Notes under the pieces: generated by a model
The model's input: only the letters and a program-made list of their open reading frames with translations
Told to the model about the DNA's origin: nothing
Database searches by the model: none
Position numbers and translations under genes: made by a program
From: Candidatus Delongbacteria bacterium
Lineage (GTDB): Bacteria; UBA4055
Assembly: GCA_013139625.1 (NCBI GenBank)
Contig: WTAK01000076.1
Span: 1 to 11,195 of the forward strand
Length of the DNA stretch: 11,195 bases
Direction: 5' to 3'
Shown here: piece by piece, positions 1-7,009 of the stretch
How positions within the stretch are numbered: position 1 is the first letter of the stretch
Layout: every line of letters starts with the position of its first letter

Positions 1-3000
1 TCAATTGTAGGAGTTACCTTGAGTTCAATAGTATATCTGTATGCTTTTACAGTTTTATCCAAGTTTCCACCGCCATCAAGATCCTCTGTGTCTAATCTAC
101 CGTTCTTTTCAGTTTTGATAAAATCCCAATAATTATCTAACTGTGAATCAGGGGTCGGTTTTCCGGGAGATTCTTCATGATGTTCATCAAATGAATACAT
201 CTCATAATCTTCCTTTGGTCTGTCAGTACCCAGAGAATCATGAAATAACTGATAATAATCACTATTATCCGCTCCACTCATCACATCAAGACCGATATCT
301 TCAGAATCATCTAGTACGTCAAGGACATTATTACTATTGCTATCCTCTGTATTTAATCTCCCGTCAGGTATAACATCCTCACTTAATTCACCTATGTCAA
401 TATTCAATGTTATGCTTCTGTTAGTTGTAGCTAAAAATTCAATATATTTTACCTCTCTCATATCCTGATAAGATGAATAAAGATATTTCATTACTCCACC
501 CCATGAATCCTCAGGCTGGATATCTCCAATTATTCCACCTGCATCTGTTGTAGGTTTAAATACTAGATCAAGAGTTGAAACTTTGTCTTCTTGCTCTTCT
601 CCCAGAACATCTGTGTAAATTTCATCTTTTGAAAGTTTCTTATCATCATTAGGGTTGTACCAATAGAATGCAGGTTCATCAATACCCGAGTATGCTTTTA
701 AAAAATATGATGTTGAAATTCCTAATGTAGTGTCTGCATCCATTGTTTGAGTATAAATAGTAGAAGCTTCAAGTTCATCAGGATAAGAAGCATGATGCCA
801 AGCACCGTAACTAATTCCCAGTGAAGTATTTTTTTTACTATTCTCAAAATCATCAATATAAGCAGCATCCAATGGATTGGGGTTTGGAAAAATTTGAGCG
901 ATCTCAGCTTCCAAAGAAAATGATGATTTCGCATCTGTTTCAATTAGCGGCAATTTATCAACTAACTTTGTAAGTAATGGGAAATCAAATTTAGTTTGCC
1001 CGTTAAGGTCTAAAGTCAAATTTCTTTTAGGTTCATAACCCACATGCACCCTATCTTCATCCGTTGACTCAGATAAGTAAAGAACCGTACCTCCAATATA
1101 CGTATCTTTACTGAATGCGTATTCGAATCTATTTCCTAGAAGAACTTTTTCATCCATCTGGAATATTGTAGCCGATTCATATGATATTTCAATATCTGCA
1201 GTTTGATAAAGATCATTTGTCAACGATAATTGACCCGAATTATAATCTATAATATAATCAACATCTTTTATAAGAGTAGTTGCACCTGATCTTACAACTT
1301 CTGATCCTTCAATAACATTGAATCCCAAAGAATAAGTGCTTGATTTACTTGTAATTTTAAATTTAAGATTAAAATTTGAACTGAATGTAGTATTTGGATC
1401 TTGATATATTAGCGAATCAACAAATAGAGAATCTGCTAAACCAGGAGTATTATATATAACACTATTGCTATCAGGTTTAAAAGGATACTGATTTGGAAAC
1501 CTAAATTCTCCGTAAGCAGAATTCAAATAACCAATATCTACTATATCATTCGCTTGATCATCCTCTACTTCATACCAACGTAGATAAGGATAAGGTATGC
1601 TATCTGGACCTACCTCCTCAGTTTTAATTGTACCACTAACTTCTTTTGTTATAGTTAATTTAAAATCATTTTTACTAACATTAGTACCACCTAAACTATA
1701 AACATTCTTCCATTCAAGATCTGACCATGGATCAGTAAAACGTTGATCATATTTAGCTAAAATTTGCAGTTCATACTTTGTATCACTTATTTTCTTACCT
1801 ATACTATCATTGTCTGCTGTATAATTTTCTCTTATATATTTAACCGCTAAAATTTCCCCACTACCTAAATAAAATGATTTCAATCTAATATATCCTAGAT
1901 CATTGGCGATTTCATATTGGTCAGGTTCTACTAGAGTAATATCTAAATTTTCTCTATATAGATTCGTTTCTCCCGATATTATATCAGTTGGGCTTCTAGT
2001 ATAATCAATGTAAATGTCAGCCTGTGCTTGTTTTCCTATGTCCTGCCTAGTAACATATAATTCGAATGAATAATTTTTGATCCTATAATCTAAACCGGAT
2101 ATATCCATTGTCGTATTATGGTCTAATATTTTATTATAGTTAACAGATGTTGCCAAATTTTCTCTAAATGCATCTTCTATATAAAAATACTTGAGAGGTA
2201 AATAATTCTTTGCATTGATAGGTACCTCTCTACTTGTAATTCCACCTTTTATTGTAAGTTGATTTTTTTGACCTTTCTCAAAAGAAGCTATTGTAGTATT
2301 TTTCAATTTACCGATCTGCATAACAGTTTTCACACCGAATAATCCTTTATTCACTCCACTGTAACTGACAAATCTTGTTCCCGGTAAACTCAGACCTATA
2401 TTACCTGCTTCAAACTTCTGAATGATCTCATCACTTTCACCGGTATAAGTAAGCTTTAGAGAATTCTCGAAATCCATCATTTCTGTGTTCTGAGCAATAT
2501 CAACATCTACCTTTGTACCTATTTTTCCCCTGATAGAAATATTCTGCGTTTGATCTAAAGTAAAATCAAAACTGGAATTATCAATATTTGCTTGATCAGT
2601 ATAACTTTTTTGCCCCGTAATACTTAAAGAAATTGACCCTTTTACTCTAAGACCGATTTTATTTCCACCGAAAACTCTATGAAAAGTTCTTGATTTTATC
2701 TTAAAAGGAATATCAATTGTAATCTCACCACTTCCAGAAAGAAATCCTCCATAATTTCCTACACCAAGACCTTTTGTTACTGACTTATGCCATTGCTTTT
2801 TTGATTCATAATCTAATCTCTGAGAAACATAATCTTCAAATTTCATTACGATAGATCTTTTATAATCTTCCTCAAATAATCTTTCATAAATCGTTACATA
2901 CTGCATAGACTCATCGATCTCAGCACCTTGTTTATATTTAGTTACCGCCATTTTAAATACAATAGAATCTTTTTTATATTTTGTTAAGAAATTCTCTCCT

Positions 3001-3143
3001 ATAATAGGAAATAATTTCACTTGGTCACTTAAAATTCCAAGGTCATACTTTATGCTAAAAGAATTGCTCTCCGTACTCTGTTCCGCAAACAAAACCGAGA
3101 TCATTAAAAACAATATTATATTTAAACTTATTTTTATTTTCAT
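1..3143 (-). CDS. sprA: SprA/Sov-type T9SS outer-membrane translocon, N-terminal 1047 codons (partial)
   Basis: The frame is open from an ATG at 3143 to the left edge, so the C-terminal part is missing (family members are usually over 2000 residues). The product begins with a Sec signal peptide, charged MKIK then a hydrophobic stretch, with likely cleavage after Ala20 (VLFA/EQ). Recognisable SprA blocks follow: the N-terminal beta-rich segment with FGGNKIGLRV (about 151-160) and NISIRGKIGTKVDVDIAQ (about 201-218), then DFENSLKLTYTG and EIIQKFEAGNI (about 223-248), a NPNPLDAAYIDDFENSK block (about 745-761), a WGGVMKYL block (about 877-884), and two Asp/Asn-rich loops near 927-941 and 1013-1027. 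In Bacteroidota, SprA/Sov is the giant beta-barrel through which T9SS cargo crosses the outer membrane. The start lies 5 nt after the stop of the TPR gene with no clear Shine-Dalgarno sequence, suggesting translational coupling. The family call is secure; T9SS activity in this organism is inferred. Confidence 0.9.
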   Translation of the reverse strand, partial: MKIKISLNIILFLMISVLFAEQSTESNSFSIKYDLGILSDQVKLFPIIGENFLTKYKKDSIVFKMAVTKYKQGAEIDESMQYVTIYERLFEEDYKRSIVMKFEDYVSQRLDYESKKQWHKSVTKGLGVGNYGGFLSGSGEITIDIPFKIKSRTFHRVFGGNKIGLRVKGSISLSITGQKSYTDQANIDNSSFDFTLDQTQNISIRGKIGTKVDVDIAQNTEMMDFENSLKLTYTGESDEIIQKFEAGNIGLSLPGTRFVSYSGVNKGLFGVKTVMQIGKLKNTTIASFEKGQKNQLTIKGGITSREVPINAKNYLPLKYFYIEDAFRENLATSVNYNKILDHNTTMDISGLDYRIKNYSFELYVTRQDIGKQAQADIYIDYTRSPTDIISGETNLYRENLDITLVEPDQYEIANDLGYIRLKSFYLGSGEILAVKYIRENYTADNDSIGKKISDTKYELQILAKYDQRFTDPWSDLEWKNVYSLGGTNVSKNDFKLTITKEVSGTIKTEEVGPDSIPYPYLRWYEVEDDQANDIVDIGYLNSAYGEFRFPNQYPFKPDSNSVIYNTPGLADSLFVDSLIYQDPNTTFSSNFNLKFKITSKSSTYSLGFNVIEGSEVVRSGATTLIKDVDYIIDYNSGQLSLTNDLYQTADIEISYESATIFQMDEKVLLGNRFEYAFSKDTYIGGTVLYLSESTDEDRVHVGYEPKRNLTLDLNGQTKFDFPLLTKLVDKLPLIETDAKSSFSLEAEIAQIFPNPNPLDAAYIDDFENSKKNTSLGISYGAWHHASYPDELEASTIYTQTMDADTTLGISTSYFLKAYSGIDEPAFYWYNPNDDKKLSKDEIYTDVLGEEQEDKVSTLDLVFKPTTDAGGIIGDIQPEDSWGGVMKYLYSSYQDMREVKYIEFLATTNRSITLNIDIGELSEDVIPDGRLNTEDSNSNNVLDVLDDSEDIGLDVMSGADNSDYYQLFHDSLGTDRPKEDYEMYSFDEHHEESPGKPTPDSQLDNYWDFIKTEKNGRLDTEDLDGGGNLDKTVKAYRYTIELKVTPTI

Positions 3144-3148
3144 TAAGG

Positions 3149-4156
3149 TTATTTCTGTCTGATTATTTTCCTAGCTTTTGACTTTATGAGATCAGAAAAT
3201 TCTCCTTTTAATAATTCCATGAGAATTTCATTTTTCTCTTCTTTTGAGATCTCTTTATTATCACAATGTTCTAATATCAATAATCCTATCTCCGATCCAG
3301 ATGGATTTTCATCCAATATAGATTTAATAATTTTATCCTGATCATGATTATTTTTTGAAGCTTTAAGATAGTAATAATTTAATTTTAAGACAAACAATTT
3401 TTTAGCTTTATCTTTGATATTTTTAGCTTTGGTAGGAACTATTTCGTATTTATTGGTCTGATCGATCTGGTATGATAAATAATCTAAGTAACTGTTCCGA
3501 AGTTTTTCATCATCTCCGATCAGGTCTAGGTTATTCTTGATTTTGATAATATCGTTATCCGTATCTGAAATAATATTATCTTTCGTTAGCTTATTATACT
3601 TCAGTAAAAAATCTTCTTTATTTTTCTGCAAAACACTTAACAAAATATCCAAATATAATAATTGATCCTCAACTTCTCTTCTAAGCGAATGGTGATCAAT
3701 ATCTTTCAGTGCGGTACTAATGATCTTTTGGGATTTAGAATAATCTTCTAAGCTAATTAATAATTTCAAATAATCGATAAATTCATTCGGAGTTTCTTTC
3801 AATATCTTAATCTGTTTTTCATAAATTTTCTTTGATATTTCCCAGTTCCCTGATAAATGGTGTATGTATGCTAGTTTAATTTTAGCTTCAGGAAGATCAA
3901 GTGATGATAATTTCTTCATACTATTTTCAAGCTGTCCTAATCTTACTAAAGCATCAATGTAAAGAAAATACTGTTTCAATGCTTTCTTTTGAATTTGCTT
4001 ATTTTCAGTAAAGTATAAGCTGTAAAAATTAGCCGAGTTTTTATAGTCTTTCTCTTTGAACAGTTTGGTAGCAAAAGTTATGATTACTGACAATTCGTTT
4101 TTTTTAATACTTAATTGTTTTAAAGCTAAGAATGCATTCTCATAATCTTTGTTCAT
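3149..4156 (-). CDS. TPR-like helical protein, C-terminal half of an amber-split gene
   Basis: This 335-residue frame is Lys/Asn/Leu-rich and almost wholly helical, with TPR-like pairs such as the segments starting KDYENAFLALKQL, KDYKNSANFYSLYF and GNWEISKKIYEKQIKIL. It has no signal peptide and no Shine-Dalgarno sequence before its ATG at 4156. The 16 codons upstream of that ATG (RSNKDKNLNNLLSELYF) stay open and complete a TPR helix pair with the first residues. They run back to the TAG that ends the upstream frame, and both frames are in the same phase. I therefore read it as the second half of a single exported TPR protein of about 614 residues. It ends with TAA, 5 nt before sprA, which implies a shared transcript. 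If it is translated alone from 4156, the product would stay in the cytoplasm. The exact function is unknown. A role as periplasmic partner of the SprA translocon is suggested only by position and TPR content. Confidence 0.7.
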   Translation of the reverse strand: MNKDYENAFLALKQLSIKKNELSVIITFATKLFKEKDYKNSANFYSLYFTENKQIQKKALKQYFLYIDALVRLGQLENSMKKLSSLDLPEAKIKLAYIHHLSGNWEISKKIYEKQIKILKETPNEFIDYLKLLISLEDYSKSQKIISTALKDIDHHSLRREVEDQLLYLDILLSVLQKNKEDFLLKYNKLTKDNIISDTDNDIIKIKNNLDLIGDDEKLRNSYLDYLSYQIDQTNKYEIVPTKAKNIKDKAKKLFVLKLNYYYLKASKNNHDQDKIIKSILDENPSGSEIGLLILEHCDNKEISKEEKNEILMELLKGEFSDLIKSKARKIIRQK

Positions 4157-4207
4157 GAAATAAAGTTCTGAAAGTAAATTATTGAGATTTTTATCTTTGT
4201 TTGATCT

Positions 4208-4210
4208 CTA
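4208..4210 (-). other. Single in-frame TAG interrupting the TPR gene
   Basis: On the minus strand, codons run from ATG 4996 through GTG GTA GCT to TAG at 4210-4208, then AGA TCA AAC AAA and so on in the same phase down to the TAA at 3151-3149. This makes 616 codons with exactly one internal stop, at codon 263. The 16 codons between the TAG and the next ATG (4156) look like ordinary TPR coding sequence. One base change from a sense codon such as CAG, AAG or GAG would create it. Candidate explanations are a nonsense mutation, a sequencing error, readthrough or a true gene split. The tldE gene nearby ends at a natural TAG, which argues against genome-wide reassignment of this codon. Confidence 0.8.
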
Positions 4211-4996
4211 AGCTACCACTTTTGTTATAACATCTCTATTTTCTTCCAGATCAAACAATTTAATCATTTCATGCTTGGCAGAAAACATATCAAACCTTTT
4301 CTCTCTATTGAGGTTCTTATCTTCCTTTGCAAAGATATTTACCAATTCATTAGTAGCTTCAGAGATCATATTAGCAGATTTGTAAGTTTTAAAAAGCTCT
4401 TTTGAAAAAAGATCATTATCTTTTAACTCTTGTCGCACCTTTATAAATTGTTCTATAGCATTTTTAAAAGATGAAGCTTCATAATACATCCTACCTTTCA
4501 TCGCATACTTTAATTCGCTTGAAATATTAGATGCATTTATAAGCTTAATGATCTCATTCCCTTGCATATCACGACCGGTCATTAAAAATAATTGCCCAAG
4601 GAAAGATTCCAAAAGAATTTCCAAAATCTCATTATTTGTCTTGTTCTCTTTTTTAGAACTTGATATTATTTTTTTTAATTTTATTTCACATTCTTTGATT
4701 TTCTTGATTTTCACTGAGTTTCTAACATATCCATTTAACACATCAGGATCTGTAGAGTTTGTTCTCATTAGACTTCTATAAAGATTATAAGATTTTCCGA
4801 ACTCTGAAACGGACTCATACCTATTAGCTTTTAAAATAGTGGATTGAACTTGGTTATAGTTTTTTGGATTGTGTGACCTATTCTTTGGTACAGGTTTCTT
4901 ATATTGAGCAAATATAGAACTGTAAAAAATAATTAAAGATACAACAATGAATCTTGATAGATTCATCCTAAATATGTTTATTTTATTGCTTTCCAT
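4208..4996 (-). CDS. Exported TPR-like protein, N-terminal half of an amber-split gene
   Basis: These 262 residues begin with a Sec signal peptide: basic residues up to Arg15, then the hydrophobic segment FIVVSLIIFYSSIFA, with likely cleavage after Ala30 before QYKKP. There is no lipobox Cys. The start is uncertain, because an ATG at 4966 (Met11) gives a shorter and equally good signal peptide; neither has a well-placed Shine-Dalgarno sequence. The mature part is a helical repeat protein: one TPR-like unit at ESVSEFGKSYNLYRSLMRT, others around 110-145 and 165-190, and a last helix HEMIKLFDLEENRDVITKVVA that stops at a TAG (4208-4210). The helix pattern continues in the same frame after the TAG, so the product looks truncated. 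It is the first gene of a unit running into sprA. The periplasm is the expected location. In Bacteroidota the T9SS uses a periplasmic TPR lipoprotein, PorW/SprE; this could be a functional analogue, but I cannot show homology. Confidence 0.7.
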   Translation of the reverse strand: MESNKINIFRMNLSRFIVVSLIIFYSSIFAQYKKPVPKNRSHNPKNYNQVQSTILKANRYESVSEFGKSYNLYRSLMRTNSTDPDVLNGYVRNSVKIKKIKECEIKLKKIISSSKKENKTNNEILEILLESFLGQLFLMTGRDMQGNEIIKLINASNISSELKYAMKGRMYYEASSFKNAIEQFIKVRQELKDNDLFSKELFKTYKSANMISEATNELVNIFAKEDKNLNREKRFDMFSAKHEMIKLFDLEENRDVITKVVA

Positions 4997-5040
4997 TTAG
5001 TACTACAAGTTTAATATCTTTGACCTTACTAATTAATAAC

Positions 5041-5070
5041 CTATTATAACTATTAATGTGTATAATAGTT
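5041..5070. promoter_or_regulatory. Operator-like inverted repeats and possible -10 box upstream of the TPR-sprA unit
   Basis: Upstream of the minus-strand TPR gene, AACTATTA at 5048-5055 is the exact inverse of TAATAGTT at 5063-5070, with a 7-nt spacer. An overlapping pair, CTATTATA at 5041-5048 and TATAATAG at 5061-5068, is also an exact inverse. A perfect TATAAT reads on the minus strand at 5048-5043, about 45 nt before the start at 4996, but no good -35 box lies at the right distance. The dyad would cover the -10 to -35 zone, as repressor or activator sites often do. The DNA here is very AT-rich, so chance is a real alternative. Confidence 0.3.
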
Positions 5071-5156
5071 CATTTTATTTTTTAGATTTATCGATTGTTC
5101 TCTATTCTCCTTCCATAAAATCATTTTGTCTATAATTAGTTTTTATTTTTTTATTC

Positions 5157-5185
5157 TTGTTAAATTACTGAATTTTTATTATTAT
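5157..5185 (+). promoter_or_regulatory. Possible sigma70-type promoter for the lipoprotein gene
   Basis: TTGTTA at 5157-5162 and TATTAT at 5180-5185 are separated by 17 nt, matching the -35 and -10 consensus at four and five of six bases. Transcription would start near 5192, about 30 nt before the coding region. In AT-rich DNA such matches arise often by chance, and many Bacteroidota use a different promoter consensus, so this is only a candidate. Confidence 0.3.
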
Positions 5186-5222
5186 ATACTTCGAGGCAAT
5201 ATTGTAAATTTGCTAAAATATT

Positions 5223-5588
5223 TTGAGGTCGATCTTGAATAATATTATTTTAATTATTACAATATCATTATTTCTTATAAGCTGTGAAACAGATGTTAAC
5301 CAACCTGTTCATGAAGTTACTTATATTGATTCCTTTTCATGTAATTGGATCGTAATTCTTGATATTTGGGGTGAACCAGTAGAACACAAATGTTGGTCAG
5401 TAAAATCCATTTACCTCGAAGAATTCGAAATCTCCCCTCGATTAGCTACTAAAATCATAGTATCCATTGATGAAAATTTTAGTGAAGCCTTAGTTGAAAA
5501 CCCGGAGGGATTAGAGATAACCTACGATATTAGTGATACGACCAAGGTTGTTTATGAAAAAACTTATCGAAGATCGTATTTAAAATAA
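5223..5588 (+). CDS. Small lipoprotein of unknown function
   Basis: The frame encodes up to 121 residues and is the only plus-strand gene. It begins with a short hydrophobic signal ending in the lipobox LISC, with Cys21 as the lipidation site, so the product is probably membrane-anchored. Two further cysteines, Cys40 and Cys57, flank an aromatic stretch (NWIVILDIWGEP) and could form a disulfide outside the cytoplasm. The rest looks like alternating beta strands; I recognise no family. There is no ATG. The listed TTG at 5223 gives an Arg at residue 2, usual for a lipoprotein signal. A second TTG at 5235 follows GAGG (5225-5228) at 6-nt spacing and would give 117 residues with no positive charge before the hydrophobic core. 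An in-frame stop at 5214-5216 limits the upstream extent. The stop codon overlaps the terminator hairpin. Confidence 0.65.
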   Translation: MRSILNNIILIITISLFLISCETDVNQPVHEVTYIDSFSCNWIVILDIWGEPVEHKCWSVKSIYLEEFEISPRLATKIIVSIDENFSEALVENPEGLEITYDISDTTKVVYEKTYRRSYLK

Positions 5589-5616
5589 AAGAAGGCCGAA
5601 ATATCTGCCTTCTTTT
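5587..5616. terminator. Bidirectional intrinsic terminator between convergent genes
   Basis: AAAAGAAGGC (5587-5596) and GCCTTCTTTT (5607-5616) form a perfect 10-bp stem with a 10-nt loop. The arms supply a T-run at the 3' side on both strands, so the hairpin can stop transcription of the lipoprotein gene from the left and of tldE from the right. It starts within the lipoprotein stop codon and lies 18 nt beyond the tldE stop. Confidence 0.85.
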
Positions 5617-5634
5617 CATAAAATTCAAACTAAT

Positions 5635-7008
5635 CTAAAAACTCTCCGCACAATCTGTAATTTTAACGCCTTTACAAACCACATAATTTGGAACAGAAAA
5701 AGCGGTAGGTGCTCTTCTTGCGTAAGTATCTGATATATTAACTGATACAGCTAATTTTGATATTTTCTCAACATTGCCAAATACATTTTGGAACGTATCT
5801 GTAATTCTTGATGAGAATATTGGTCCAATCACTTCACCCTTTCTTATAAGAAGGGCATTAAACCTTGAACTACCTGTAAATATTCCTTTACTGATATTTG
5901 GAAGATTTATATAGTGAAGAGCAGGTATGTATAGTACTTCTTCGTAATCTTTTACTGCATCAATTGGACACTCTACTCCAGTTCCTGTCTCTAAAACAAA
6001 ATTATATGATCTGGAATCATGACCTGTTTTTTTCTTTTTGAATTTTGCCGCTGTAGTAGAATCATACATTAAACTTGAAAGATTTCCATTTTTTACCAAT
6101 TCTCTCATTATTCTTTTCTGACCTGACATATCAAAGCCAATTTTGAATGTGTTATCATTTAACGGGTCATCCAGTATTGTAATATTTTCTCCTAAGATCT
6201 TATCTCCTATTGAATTTTCTGAAGTCCATGCTTGTTTTTCTTCGTATCTCCTTCCCCATAAACCTGTAAACATAGCCATCTGAATTAACTCAGCTAAAGC
6301 TTGAGGTCCTAAAACTACAGTATAATCTTTAATTTCAATTTTATTTGACGGTAGATGTTCATAATAATCAACATACATCTTTAATTCTTTTATCACAGAA
6401 TCTAAATCGAAATCATCTTTCTTCCAGCCAGTTTGAGAAACAGTTATTTCCCAGCTTTTCTTAGGATGTTTTAAGACAATCGTAAATATTTGATCAGTAC
6501 CTATATGATAAGCGGAATTATTGTTCTTTGTCGTTACAATAAATTGTTCAGTTGTTCCACTTGACCATGATCCAGAATAATTATAATCATTGCCAACTTC
6601 ATTAAATATTTTTGAATATGAATCTGCTTTAAATGCTGGGGATAATCCCTCAAAGTTCTTATCAAACTGTGTGTTTTCCTCTGAAGTTTCTTCAACTTCA
6701 TCTTCTATCGGAGTATAGTCATTTTCTTTAGACACCTTAGCCTTCTCATAAGCAATATTTAGACATTTTTCAACCTGCTCTATCGATCTAATTTCCCCCA
6801 TTTCGGTATGAGAACCTTGCTTTAAACCAATCGTTACATTAATATCAAGTCTGGTCAATTCTTCACTTGTACTTAAAGAAACTGAATTATTCCCAATTCT
6901 CATTAAATGACTATTTTCATAGTGTAAAGAAAAAGTTGCTACTATCTTTTTTTCTTCTGCAATATCTCTAACTTTTAGTATAATATCTTTAGTTTTAGAA
7001 TTAATCAT
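5635..7008 (-). CDS. tldE: TldE/PmbA-type metallopeptidase partner subunit
   Basis: The 457-residue protein is about the usual TldE/PmbA length (E. coli PmbA is about 450). It shows the TldD/PmbA fold layout: an N-terminal domain with a strand pattern around RIGNNSVSLSTSEELTRLDINVTIG (37-61), a middle domain, and a C-terminal domain with GPQALAELIQMAMFTGLWG (234-252), DSRSYNFVLETGTG (331-344) and GIFTGSSRFNALLIRKGE (375-392). Unlike TldD it has no HExxxH, as expected for TldE, which pairs with the catalytic TldD. In E. coli the heterodimer degrades unfolded peptides and trims the microcin B17 leader and CcdA; the substrate here is unknown. An acidic low-complexity stretch lies near 98-120. 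The start lies 1 nt after the tldD stop, with GGAG (7022-7019) 10 nt upstream, so the pair is translationally coupled. It ends with TAG followed by a terminator. Confidence 0.87.
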   Translation of the reverse strand: MINSKTKDIILKVRDIAEEKKIVATFSLHYENSHLMRIGNNSVSLSTSEELTRLDINVTIGLKQGSHTEMGEIRSIEQVEKCLNIAYEKAKVSKENDYTPIEDEVEETSEENTQFDKNFEGLSPAFKADSYSKIFNEVGNDYNYSGSWSSGTTEQFIVTTKNNNSAYHIGTDQIFTIVLKHPKKSWEITVSQTGWKKDDFDLDSVIKELKMYVDYYEHLPSNKIEIKDYTVVLGPQALAELIQMAMFTGLWGRRYEEKQAWTSENSIGDKILGENITILDDPLNDNTFKIGFDMSGQKRIMRELVKNGNLSSLMYDSTTAAKFKKKKTGHDSRSYNFVLETGTGVECPIDAVKDYEEVLYIPALHYINLPNISKGIFTGSSRFNALLIRKGEVIGPIFSSRITDTFQNVFGNVEKISKLAVSVNISDTYARRAPTAFSVPNYVVCKGVKITDCAESF

Positions 7009-7009
7009 C

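Noticed and set aside
143..373. Short plus-strand open frame opposite sprA
   Set aside because: It lies antisense within the strongly supported SprA coding frame, its translation has no family features, and its start has no ribosome binding site.
722..943. Short minus-strand open frame inside sprA
   Set aside because: It is an alternative frame of the SprA gene on the same strand; the SprA frame through this region carries the conserved YIDDFE block.
4548..4781. Plus-strand open frame opposite the TPR gene
   Set aside because: It is antisense to a coding frame with clear signal peptide and helical repeats; its Phe/Ile/Ser-rich translation is what the complement of Lys/Asn/Glu-rich codons gives.
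4208..5637. Genome-wide reassignment of TAG as a sense codon, to explain the split TPR gene
   Set aside because: tldE ends with TAG (5637-5635) at the normal family length, with a terminator hairpin directly behind it; reading through would run into that hairpin. The other complete genes in the window end with TAA, so the sample is small but points to the standard meaning.
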